This document shows positions 38,638 through 46,825 of a DNA stretch of 64,000 nt, piece after piece. The stretch spans positions 62,001 through 126,000 of the forward strand of contig NZ_BBNM01000003.1 of NCBI RefSeq assembly GCF_000760595.1, given 5' to 3'. The position numbers were made by a program, and so were the translations under genes. Numbering within the stretch: position 1 is the stretch's first letter; every line of letters starts with the position of its first letter. The notes under the pieces are model-generated. The model worked only from the letters and a program-made list of their open reading frames with translations. It was not told the origin of the DNA and did not search any database. Source of the DNA: Acinetobacter soli (GTDB lineage: Bacteria > Pseudomonadota > Gammaproteobacteria > Pseudomonadales > Moraxellaceae).

Positions 38638-39522
38638 ATGCATATTGTGTTTATTCATGGTATGAATCAGCAGCAATTGAATGCACAGAGCCTACGTAAG
38701 CACTGGCTCAGCGTGCTCAAGCATGGGCTAAGCCAGAATCATTTGTTGTTTCAATTCGACTCACATCAGTTGCATTTTCCTTTTTATGGCGATTTACTGA
38801 CCCAATTTCATTTAAGCAATCGCCTTGACCTCGATACCTTTTTACCTAAATCACTGCTCTCACTTCACTTGCCTGCTCATCTTCATATTCCCTCATTCGC
38901 CCTTTTTAAAGAAAAACAAACCAGTGGGCATGCATATCTATTTGATTTAGCAATGATAAAGAAGAAATTGCTTGATGAGAGCTTGACTGCAAAAGATCAA
39001 TCTTTAAAAGAACTGATGATACTTCTAGATCACTTTCCAACATTACATGAAGAGCTAATGCATACATTTCTGATCGAAACTTATTGTTATTTAGCAAATC
39101 AAAGCTTCATGCAACGTGTTCATCAACGTATACGTATTGGTATTCCTGTTCAGCAACCGTGTATTATTGTGGCGCACTCTTTAGGATCGGTGATTGCCTA
39201 TAATCTGCTACGCCAAATGTGTAATATCTCGAATATCCAAGGCTTTATTACACTTGGCTCCCCTCTGGCGTTTCGTGTCATTCAGCAACACCTCATACAG
39301 CCGATCAGTTACCCCGAATGTCTACATGGTGTATGGCATAATTTTTATTCTCACGATGATTTTCTCACAGCGTTTCCACTTGAAAAGCCCCCATTCGATT
39401 TTGATCCACCTATTTTGAATCATGAAATTTCGACATCGAGTGCACATCCACATGAGATTTTTGGTTATTTGCAAAATATTGAGGTGCTCAAAGCACTGAT
39501 CGAAAGTTGTCAGAGCCGCTAA
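38638..39522 (+). CDS. Alpha/beta-hydrolase (esterase/lipase-like), tandem paralogue 2
   Basis: This 294-residue paralogue of the preceding gene also starts with HIVFIHGMNQQ, followed by the spaced segment HFPFYGDLL (also in the first copy as SFPYYGDLL). It has AHSLGSVIAYNLL with serine near residue 181, and ends with SAHPHEIFGYLQNIE containing the likely histidine. Conserved YSHDDFLTAFPLEKPPFDF parallels the first copy. The gene pair is evidently a tandem duplication that has diverged, most strongly in the middle (residues about 75-110). Function unknown; probably cytoplasmic. Located between tRNA-Glu copies 2 and 3. Confidence 0.75.
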   Translation: MHIVFIHGMNQQQLNAQSLRKHWLSVLKHGLSQNHLLFQFDSHQLHFPFYGDLLTQFHLSNRLDLDTFLPKSLLSLHLPAHLHIPSFALFKEKQTSGHAYLFDLAMIKKKLLDESLTAKDQSLKELMILLDHFPTLHEELMHTFLIETYCYLANQSFMQRVHQRIRIGIPVQQPCIIVAHSLGSVIAYNLLRQMCNISNIQGFITLGSPLAFRVIQQHLIQPISYPECLHGVWHNFYSHDDFLTAFPLEKPPFDFDPPILNHEISTSSAHPHEIFGYLQNIEVLKALIESCQSR

Positions 39523-39636
39523 ACGATATTCAGCTCAAAATTCATTCATTATGTTTGATTTTTTGATTCAAAATAAATGAAACGCGGTATTTTTAAACAC
39601 TCATCGCTAAATTACAGTTTTTTTTAGGAAAACAGT

Positions 39637-39665
39637 TTGACAGACTCAGGAATTAAACCTAATAT
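39637..39665 (+). promoter_or_regulatory. Promoter of tRNA-Glu copies 3 and 4
   Basis: Consensus -35 TTGACA (39637-39642), 17 bases, -10 TAATAT (39660-39665), discriminator ACGCCCACCTC. It is 17 bases before copy 3. Confidence 0.82.
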
Positions 39666-39682
39666 ACGCCCACCTCTGAAAC

Positions 39683-39758
39683 GTCCCTATCGTCTAGAGG
39701 CCTAGGACATCGCCCTTTCACGGCGGTAACCGGGGTTCGAATCCCCGTAGGGACGCCA
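39683..39758 (+). tRNA. tRNA-Glu (UUC), copy 3
   Basis: The sequence is identical to copies 1 and 2. Copy 4 follows after 24 bases and is co-transcribed. Confidence 0.97.
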
Positions 39759-39782
39759 ATTTCAGATACAGCCTCACTATAA

Positions 39783-39858
39783 GTCCCTATCGTCTAGAGG
39801 CCTAGGACATCGCCCTTTCACGGCGGTAACCGGGGTTCGAATCCCCGTAGGGACGCCA
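39783..39858 (+). tRNA. tRNA-Glu (UUC), copy 4
   Basis: The sequence is identical to the other copies. It lacks its own promoter and is terminated by the hairpin at 39879-39911. Confidence 0.97.
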
Positions 39859-39878
39859 AATTCGATCATTAAGATCAT

Positions 39879-39911
39879 AAAAAAAGCCTCACAAAATGTG
39901 AGGCTTTTTTT
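39879..39911. terminator. Bidirectional terminator between tRNA-Glu copy 4 and the Old Yellow Enzyme gene
   Basis: AAAAAAAGCCTCACA and TGTGAGGCTTTTTTT form a long perfect stem with a 3-4 base loop and T-runs on both strands, suited to both converging units. Confidence 0.88.
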
Positions 39912-39957
39912 ATTTTAGGTTTTAAATCTTAATTAGACCTAAAACCCTTAAAATGAC

Positions 39958-41217
39958 TTATGCAGATTTTCTCGAATTCACACGTCCCTGAATGACCGCT
40001 TTAATATTGCCTTTGGCATAATTTAGAAAGACCAATAAAGGCGATAGTTTTGGATTTGGCGTTTTGCCTTTTCCAATGGTTTTAAACTGCGCGGCGTACC
40101 AGATAATTTCCATAATGGCCATCTTATCAACAAAAGGTAAGCCAGTTTTAATCGGTTTCACTGCATATCTTACATCCTGCCCTGCAATAAGACGCTGCGT
40201 CAAATCAGGCTCTACTGCAAATGGGCGCGCAATCCCGATAAAATCACATGCACCACTTTTTAAAGCTGCATTCATTCCCTCAACTGTACGAAAGCCACCA
40301 GTCACCATGAGTTTGCATGACACATGCTGACGAATTTTTTCTGCAAAATCTAAAAAGTAAGCTTCACGTGCAATGGTACTGGCTTTACGTTTATCTGCTT
40401 TTACTCCGGCCATTGCGGGTGCTTCATAACTCCCACCAGAGATTTCAATGATATCGATACCCGCAGCATCAATTGCCTTAAAGACAGCAATCACATCCTC
40501 TTCTGTAATACCGCCACGCTGGAAATCTGCTGAATTGAGTTTGACTGAAATAATGAAATCTTCAGATGTGGCCGCGCGTACCGCACGGTAAATTTCAAGC
40601 AAGAAGCGCATACGGTTTTCAATGCTGCCTCCCCATTGATCTTGGCGTTTATTGGTGAGTGGCGATAAAAACTGACTGATCAAATAACCATGCGCACCAT
40701 GTAGTTGCACGCCTTCAAAACCTGCTTGCTCACACACGGAAGCTGCTTTGGCAAAGCGCTGTATAATCTCTTCAATTTCGTCGTGGCGAAGTTCACGCGG
40801 TGTTGCAAAGAGTGGTGCCAATGCGGCGCTAAATGGCACTGCCGATGGTGCTACGGTTTCTTTGTTTAAACCTTTTGGACACTGACGCCCCGGATGCGAA
40901 AGTTGAATCAGCTGCACCATGCCATACTGTTTACCAATTTGTGCCCAGTGCTTAAGCTGAGCCAGATCACGTTCATTTTCAATGGCCACAACGCCTGGCT
41001 CATTCTTGGCACGAATATCAACCATCACATTACCCGTTATGGCACAACCCAACTCACCTTTGGCCCATGCTTCATAGAGTCCGTAATGTAAGGTATTTGG
41101 CTGACCTGCCTCATTGGCCAGTGCTTCACTCATCGCACCTTTGATAATTCGGTTTTTAAAAGTGGTATTGCGTATTTTAAGTGGCTCAGCGATTTGATTC
41201 ATGACATTGCTCGGCAA
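39958..41217 (-). CDS. NADH:flavin oxidoreductase, Old Yellow Enzyme family
   Basis: This 419-residue FMN-dependent ene-reductase of the Old Yellow Enzyme family has a single TIM-barrel domain. It starts with AEPLKIRNTTFKNRIIKGAM and keeps the substrate-binding segment QLHGAHGYLISQFLSPLTNKR. The FMN contacts include VTGGFRT and the IAR motif in DFIGIARPF. The C-terminal ~50 residues after the barrel are a family-specific extension. It resembles the first domain of FadH at 27824 but lacks the iron-sulfur cysteines and reductase module. Natural substrates (enones, nitroesters) are not determinable. The gene is monocistronic, behind a bidirectional terminator. Confidence 0.87.
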   Translation of the reverse strand: MPSNVMNQIAEPLKIRNTTFKNRIIKGAMSEALANEAGQPNTLHYGLYEAWAKGELGCAITGNVMVDIRAKNEPGVVAIENERDLAQLKHWAQIGKQYGMVQLIQLSHPGRQCPKGLNKETVAPSAVPFSAALAPLFATPRELRHDEIEEIIQRFAKAASVCEQAGFEGVQLHGAHGYLISQFLSPLTNKRQDQWGGSIENRMRFLLEIYRAVRAATSEDFIISVKLNSADFQRGGITEEDVIAVFKAIDAAGIDIIEISGGSYEAPAMAGVKADKRKASTIAREAYFLDFAEKIRQHVSCKLMVTGGFRTVEGMNAALKSGACDFIGIARPFAVEPDLTQRLIAGQDVRYAVKPIKTGLPFVDKMAIMEIIWYAAQFKTIGKGKTPNPKLSPLLVFLNYAKGNIKAVIQGRVNSRKSA

Positions 41218-41304
41218 GTTGTATCTGTTTTCTTATCAATTTAGTTTAAACAGGCCTACTGTCAAGCCAAAACCGACAAACTGACAACATATATTGTCAA
41301 ATTA

Positions 41305-42888
41305 TTAATACTGACTGGCTTGAATCAACTGCCGGGTATAGTCCGTTTGTGGTGAAACAAATAAAGTTTCAGTGTCTTGAAATTCCATCACGGTGCCATG
41401 CTTGAGCACCATCACCTGCTGGCAAAGCGCCCTGACCACTTGTAAATCATGACTGATAAACACATAACTGATGTGTTCATCTGCTTGAAGCTGGCGTAGC
41501 AACTTTACAATCGCGCGCTGTGTGGTGCGGTCTAAGGCTGAGGTCGGTTCATCCAGCACAATCAGTTTTGGCTGAAGTATCAACGCTCTTGCTAAAGCGA
41601 TACGTTGTCGCTGCCCGCCAGATAACTGATGTGGATAACGATGCTTAAACGCTGGTGTTAGCTCAACCTTTTCAAGTGCAGCATCGATCAATGCTTCTCG
41701 CTCATGTGCGGCAACACGCTTTAATGCCAGCCCCTCTCCAACAATTTGTGCAACATTCATTCGTGGATTCAGGCTACTAAACGGATCTTGAAATACCATC
41801 TGGATCGATTGACGAATAGGCCGCAGTTGGCTTTCTTTCAGTTGATTCAGATTTTCTCCAAGAAATACAATCTCGCCATCACTTTCAATCAATCGCGTAA
41901 TCGCCAGTGCCAGTGTGGATTTACCCGAACCACTTTCTCCCACAATCCCAAGGGTATTGCCTTGTTGAAGCTGAAAACTCAGCGGTGCCAGTGCACTAAA
42001 GTAATTTTGAGTTCGCCAGAATAATCTGTTTTGAAGCGGATATTTCACCGAAAGATGATGAACGCCTAAAACTTCTTGATCAGATGACATCGGAAGCGCA
42101 CGTCCAAAGTCGTGATCTAGCAGATGACGTGTATAAGCTGTTTGTGGTCGCTCAAACAATTCTTTCGCTGTAGACTGTTCTTCGACCCGACCTTGATTCA
42201 TTACAATCACGTCATCGGCATAGCGTTTTACCAAGTTCAGATCGTGACTGATCAAGATCAATCCCATACCAGATTGGCGCTGCAATGACTTGAGCAAATC
42301 CAGAATTTGCGCTTGTAAGGTCACATCAAGCGCTGTGGTGGGTTCATCGGCAATCAAAATTTCAGGCTGTTGTGCCAGTGCCATGGCAATCATGACGCGC
42401 TGGCGTTGCCCGCCAGACAGCTCATGCGGATAACGTCTAAGCTTTTGCTCTGGCTCTGGGATTCCCACATTATTGAGCAATTCAATCACACGCGCACGAA
42501 CACGTGCTTTTGACCAGCCACGAAGTCTGAGCATTTCACCCACGATTTTTTCAACTCGATGCAGCGGATTCAGTGCAGTCATAGGTTCTTGAAAAATCAT
42601 GGCAATTTTACTGCCCCGAAGCTGCTGTAACGCTTGAGTTGTGAGCTTAAATAAATTCTGATCGTGAAAATGTGCAGTGCCCGAAATTTGAAGCTGCTCT
42701 GGAAGTAAACCCAATAAAGCCAGACTGCTAATCGATTTACCAGAGCCACTTTCCCCCACGATTGCCAAGGTTTGCCCAGCGTGTAAGTCGAAGCTTAAGT
42801 CATCGACTAAAAGCTGATGAGCATCTAGCGCAATGCGTAAATGCTCAACCTGTAATAATGGAGTATTAGCGTCTTGGGTCGAATGCAT
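41305..42888 (-). CDS. yejF: Peptide ABC transporter, dual ATPase subunit (YejF-like)
   Basis: This 527-residue protein with two fused ABC ATPase domains powers oligopeptide (microcin C-like) uptake from the cytoplasmic face. Each half has a Walker A ([15 protein letters not shown] and [16 protein letters not shown]), the signature LSGGQRQR and a Walker B aspartate ([24 protein letters not shown]). Length matches E. coli YejF (529). The start is set at the ATG at 42888, with GGAGAGG nine bases upstream; an ATG at 42909 is in frame but has none. It overlaps the end of yejE by 23 bases, so all four yej genes are translationally coupled. Confidence 0.93.
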   Translation of the reverse strand: MHSTQDANTPLLQVEHLRIALDAHQLLVDDLSFDLHAGQTLAIVGESGSGKSISSLALLGLLPEQLQISGTAHFHDQNLFKLTTQALQQLRGSKIAMIFQEPMTALNPLHRVEKIVGEMLRLRGWSKARVRARVIELLNNVGIPEPEQKLRRYPHELSGGQRQRVMIAMALAQQPEILIADEPTTALDVTLQAQILDLLKSLQRQSGMGLILISHDLNLVKRYADDVIVMNQGRVEEQSTAKELFERPQTAYTRHLLDHDFGRALPMSSDQEVLGVHHLSVKYPLQNRLFWRTQNYFSALAPLSFQLQQGNTLGIVGESGSGKSTLALAITRLIESDGEIVFLGENLNQLKESQLRPIRQSIQMVFQDPFSSLNPRMNVAQIVGEGLALKRVAAHEREALIDAALEKVELTPAFKHRYPHQLSGGQRQRIALARALILQPKLIVLDEPTSALDRTTQRAIVKLLRQLQADEHISYVFISHDLQVVRALCQQVMVLKHGTVMEFQDTETLFVSPQTDYTRQLIQASQY

Positions 42889-43876
42889 CACGCGTGGCCT
42901 CTCCGACATAAATCAATAATGACAAAACCAGCGCCAGCGTAAAAAAGCCAGAGAGCGCCAGCCACGGTGCATTGAGATTATTTTTCCCTTGTAGCAGCAG
43001 TTCTCCCAATGATGCAGCATCTGGAGGTAAACCATAGCCCAAAAAGTCCAGTGCCGTTAGCGCAGTAATATTGGCAGTAAGCATAAACGGCAATTGGGAG
43101 AGGCTTGAGCTGATGGCATTGGGTAAAATATGCCGGAAAATGATGGTCCGATCAGCTACGCCCAAAGCACGTGCAGCGCGTACATAGTCAAAATTTCGAG
43201 CGCGCAAGAATTCAGCCCGCACCAACCCCACCAATGCCGTCCAGCCAAACAGCAGCATGATCACAAATAACCAGTAGACACTTGGGGTAAACATACTGAC
43301 CAAGATCATGACCATAAACAGCATGGGTAATCCGCCCCACACCTCTAGCACCCGCTGACCAATCAAATCGACCCAGCCACCATAATAGCCCTGTAGTGCC
43401 CCAATCAAAATTCCGATAAAGGCGGCACAGAGAGTCAAGGCAAATCCAAATAAAAGAGACACGCGCAAGCCATATAAAATACGCGCCAATACGTCACGGC
43501 CCTGATCGTCTGTCCCCAGCCAGTTTTGCTGCGACGGAGGCGATGGCACAGGCACAGCCAGCTCCAGGTTAGGCGTTTGATATGAAAATGGAATCACAGG
43601 CCAAAGTGCCCATCCATCACGATCGATGAGTTGCTGTACGGCTGGATCTTTATAATCTGTTTCGGTTTCAAAGACCCCGCCAAAAGTTGTTTCTGGATAG
43701 GACTGGATCACTGGGAAATAATAGGATTGTTGATACTTCACCACCAAAGGTTTGTCGTTGGCAATTAATTCAGAGAAAATCGCCAGTACAAAAATCACTG
43801 CAAAAACAATTAAGCAGATAAAACCTAACCGGTTTTGTTTAAAACGTGCAAGACGCTGCTGCATCACTGGAGACAT
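42866..43876 (-). CDS. yejE: Peptide ABC transporter permease (YejE-like)
   Basis: This 336-residue inner-membrane permease has one N-terminal helix, then a large periplasmic segment (about residues 40-130), then five helices. The plan is that of the OppC/YejE branch. The EAA-like loop is visible as GVADRTIIFRHILPNA near residue 245, the site of contact with the ATPase. The start codon overlaps the yejB stop by one base (TAATG). Together with YejB it forms the membrane channel of the YejABEF peptide importer. Confidence 0.93.
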   Translation of the reverse strand: MSPVMQQRLARFKQNRLGFICLIVFAVIFVLAIFSELIANDKPLVVKYQQSYYFPVIQSYPETTFGGVFETETDYKDPAVQQLIDRDGWALWPVIPFSYQTPNLELAVPVPSPPSQQNWLGTDDQGRDVLARILYGLRVSLLFGFALTLCAAFIGILIGALQGYYGGWVDLIGQRVLEVWGGLPMLFMVMILVSMFTPSVYWLFVIMLLFGWTALVGLVRAEFLRARNFDYVRAARALGVADRTIIFRHILPNAISSSLSQLPFMLTANITALTALDFLGYGLPPDAASLGELLLQGKNNLNAPWLALSGFFTLALVLSLLIYVGEATRDAFDPRR

Positions 43877-44943
43877 TATTTTGCTCCTCGCGCGTCGAAA
43901 TTGATTCTTGGGTCGATGATTTGATACAGCACATCACTGACCAGTCTGAGCAGCAGCCCAAGTAAAGTAAATAAAAACAACGTGCCAAAAATCACTGGAT
44001 AATCGCGCTGCGTAATCGCTTCAAAACCCAATAAACCAATCCCATCTAAATTGAAAATAATTTCAATAAACAGGTTTCCCACAAAGAAAATACCAATCAA
44101 TGCTTCAGGTAAACCCGCAATCACAATCAGCATGGCATTTCGAAAAACATGCCCGTATAAAACCCGCGTTTCACTTAAACCCTTGGCGCGTGCTGCCAGC
44201 ACATACTGCTTTCCTAGCTCTTCCATAAAGGCGTATTTGGTTAGATAGGTCAAGCCTGCAAATCCACCCAACAACATGGTGGTTAAAGGCAATGCCATAT
44301 GCCAGAAATAGTCTTTTATTTTATTGAGTAAACTCAAATTCTGAAAATTTTCCGAAACCAGTCCTTGCAGTGGAAACCACTGAAAATATGAACCGCCCGC
44401 AAAAAATACGATCAACAGCACTCCAAATACAAAAGTAGGTACCGCATAACCAATCGCCAGCAAAATAGATGTCGACTTATCAAAGATTAATCCATGCTGG
44501 CGTGCCTTTCGAATGCCAAGCGGAATTGAAATCAGATAAATCAGCAAAGTACTCCATAACCCCAAAGAAATGGTGACCGGCATTTTCTCAAACAGTAACT
44601 GCGTAACAGGTTTATCTTTAAAAAAACTGGTACCAAAATCAAGACGCAAATATCCGTTCAACATCAGCCAAAAACGTTCTGGTGCAGACTTATCAAATCC
44701 ATATTGCGCCTTAATTTTTTCGACCATTTCGGGCGTCAGACCACGCGCACCCTGATAATGGGTATCTGTACTGACAGAAGCAGTTTCTCCCCCGGTTTTT
44801 ACACCTGAAAAACTTTCTGCCTGCTGAATAGCTTGCTCGACTGGTCCACCCGGTGCAATTTGCACCACGACAAAATTGATCAATAAAATCAGAAACAATG
44901 TCGGAATAATCAAGAACAGACGTTTAATAATATAAGCACCCAT
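43876..44943 (-). CDS. yejB: Peptide ABC transporter permease (YejB-like)
   Basis: This 355-residue inner-membrane permease of the OppB/DppB type begins MGAYIIKRLFLIIPTLFLIL, with the conserved GGPVEQ segment following. After a loop, QYGFDKSAPERFW precedes the remaining helices. The EAA loop is visible as ARAKGLSETRVLYGHVFRNA. I choose the ATG at 44943 because AAGGAG lies 7 bases upstream; an in-frame ATG at 44949 sits too close to it. It lies 15 bases after the yejA stop. Matches E. coli YejB (364) in length. Confidence 0.93.
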   Translation of the reverse strand: MGAYIIKRLFLIIPTLFLILLINFVVVQIAPGGPVEQAIQQAESFSGVKTGGETASVSTDTHYQGARGLTPEMVEKIKAQYGFDKSAPERFWLMLNGYLRLDFGTSFFKDKPVTQLLFEKMPVTISLGLWSTLLIYLISIPLGIRKARQHGLIFDKSTSILLAIGYAVPTFVFGVLLIVFFAGGSYFQWFPLQGLVSENFQNLSLLNKIKDYFWHMALPLTTMLLGGFAGLTYLTKYAFMEELGKQYVLAARAKGLSETRVLYGHVFRNAMLIVIAGLPEALIGIFFVGNLFIEIIFNLDGIGLLGFEAITQRDYPVIFGTLFLFTLLGLLLRLVSDVLYQIIDPRINFDARGAK

Positions 44944-44958
44944 GCGCATACTCCTTGA

Positions 44959-46809
44959 TTATTCTTGTTTACGCAAATAGCGGGCAACACGCTGTGCTTT
45001 TTCAGGATTGGACCACCAGTAATCATAACCCACCGATAACGCTGGCTTCACTTTAGGGCGTTCATACATGTCCCAGTATGCATACCAGTTACCCGCTTTT
45101 CCATAGGTCAAAATCTGGTAATAACCAGCCCGAAGCAACCGATCCAATACCTTGGTACTGGCCACCAGCTCATCTCGTGAATTGGCATGAATCACGCGCT
45201 GAATCACCGCATCAATGACAGGATCCTGAATTCCAGAATAATTATAATTTCCAACCTGATTGGCCGCTGCACTTCCCCAAAATTGCGCCTGCTCATTGCC
45301 CGGTGTTAAAGATTGTGGCAAGGCCATTGTGGTTAAATCGAAGTCATTGCGGCGCATGCGTTCCACATATTGTGGCGTATCGACCAAACGGATATTCACC
45401 GTAATGCCCAAGCGCTTTAAATTGCGAACAAAAGGCATTAGGGTGCGCTGTAAACTGTCCTGATGAATCAATAGCTCAAGCTGAACAGGACGTCCCTGTT
45501 TGTCTTTTAAAGTCTGATGCTGAACCGTATAGCCTGCCTCAATCAGTAACTGTCTTGCTTTAAGCAAGCTATTACGATTAAAGCCACTGGCATCGGAAAC
45601 AGGATAACGCCAATTGGCCAAAACACCCTCACGCACAATCGGATCAAGTTTGGGCAAGAAAGGCGCTAGAATTTTTTGCTCTGCCGCAGATGGCGTTCCT
45701 GTTGCAGCCAGTTCACTGTTATTAAAATAACTCTGTAGACGTTGATATTGACCATAAAACAAAGCTTTATTTTGCCATTCAAAATCGTAGGCATAACTGA
45801 TGGCACGTCTTAACTTGATATCGCTTAAAGGTCTGTGCCGCGTATTCATGACAATACTTTGTGTCGTCATGGGATTACGGTGCTCAAAGACATATTTTTT
45901 AATCATGCCGGACTTAAACGCCGGGAAGTCATAGCCTGTCACCCACTTACGCGACATAAATTCTTCATGCAAGGTGTATTGGCCCGACTTAAACCCCTCA
46001 AATGCAATGTCTAAATTACGATAATAGACATATTTTAAGCGATCAAAATTGTAGCGCCCCTGATTCACGGCTAAATCTTTAGCCCAGTATTTAGGATTAC
46101 GTTTGTACGTAACACTTCGGCCCGGATCGATGCGCTCAATCAAATAAGGCCCCGACCCTAAAATCGGCTGGAGCGTGACTCGAGTGAAGTCCTTATGCTG
46201 CCAGTCTTTTTTTGAGTAAATGGGTAGGCTGGCCAAAATCATCGGCATTTCAAGATTACTTTTGGACTTAAAACTAAACTTGATGCGGTACTTCGACAGC
46301 ACCTCGGTTTTGGCCAGATCTGCAATGTACATTTGCAGGCCCGGATTGGCCTTGGTTTGATACGTATCAAAGCTAAATTTGACATCTTCGGCAGTCAGAG
46401 GAGAGCCATCACTAAAACGTGCTTGCGGATTTAAATCAAAAATCACGAAGCTTGGGTGCTGTTGATCAAAGGTGGCCGTTTTAGCCAGCAGGGGATACAT
46501 CACCCCGGGTTCATCTAACGAGCTAGACATCAAACTGTCAAAGACATAATTAATACCGTCGGTCGAACTGCCCTTGCCATTCATGCTATTCAAATTATCG
46601 AAGGTGCCATTACTCGACTGAATTAAGATTCCGCCTTTGGGTGCCTTGGGATTGGCATAAGGCATGTGCGTTAGCGCTTGATATTTGGGTTGTGTACGAA
46701 TGGCGATATAAGGTGTGGTGGTAACGGCGGCAAAACAACTTAAAGAAAAAACACCAAGCCCCAATGCGAGGCTTAGTGCTTTCATTACATATGCATTCTT
46801 GGCGTGCAT
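44959..46809 (-). CDS. yejA: Periplasmic peptide-binding protein of the ABC importer (YejA-like)
   Basis: This 616-residue extracellular solute-binding protein of family 5 (SBP_bac_5) captures oligopeptides in the periplasm and delivers them to YejBEF. The signal peptide is about 27 residues (residues 9-27 ALSLALGLGVFSLSCFA). The mature protein starts near AVTTTPYIAI and has the family segment FSDGSPLTAEDVKFSFDTYQ near residue 135. E. coli YejA (604) is needed for microcin C uptake. The gene follows mltD by 16 bases and precedes yejB by 15, so it is in one apparent operon with a lytic transglycosylase. The ATG at 46809 has GGA upstream; ATG at 46785 does not. Confidence 0.92.
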   Translation of the reverse strand: MHAKNAYVMKALSLALGLGVFSLSCFAAVTTTPYIAIRTQPKYQALTHMPYANPKAPKGGILIQSSNGTFDNLNSMNGKGSSTDGINYVFDSLMSSSLDEPGVMYPLLAKTATFDQQHPSFVIFDLNPQARFSDGSPLTAEDVKFSFDTYQTKANPGLQMYIADLAKTEVLSKYRIKFSFKSKSNLEMPMILASLPIYSKKDWQHKDFTRVTLQPILGSGPYLIERIDPGRSVTYKRNPKYWAKDLAVNQGRYNFDRLKYVYYRNLDIAFEGFKSGQYTLHEEFMSRKWVTGYDFPAFKSGMIKKYVFEHRNPMTTQSIVMNTRHRPLSDIKLRRAISYAYDFEWQNKALFYGQYQRLQSYFNNSELAATGTPSAAEQKILAPFLPKLDPIVREGVLANWRYPVSDASGFNRNSLLKARQLLIEAGYTVQHQTLKDKQGRPVQLELLIHQDSLQRTLMPFVRNLKRLGITVNIRLVDTPQYVERMRRNDFDLTTMALPQSLTPGNEQAQFWGSAAANQVGNYNYSGIQDPVIDAVIQRVIHANSRDELVASTKVLDRLLRAGYYQILTYGKAGNWYAYWDMYERPKVKPALSVGYDYWWSNPEKAQRVARYLRKQE

Positions 46810-46825
46810 TTATCGTCCAGTAAAG

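Noticed and set aside
34500..40000. Genomic island or prophage bounded by tRNA-Glu repeats
   Set aside because: No integrase, recombinase, phage gene or att duplication is seen; only the repeated tRNA genes suggest it, so it is listed as an observation and not as an island.
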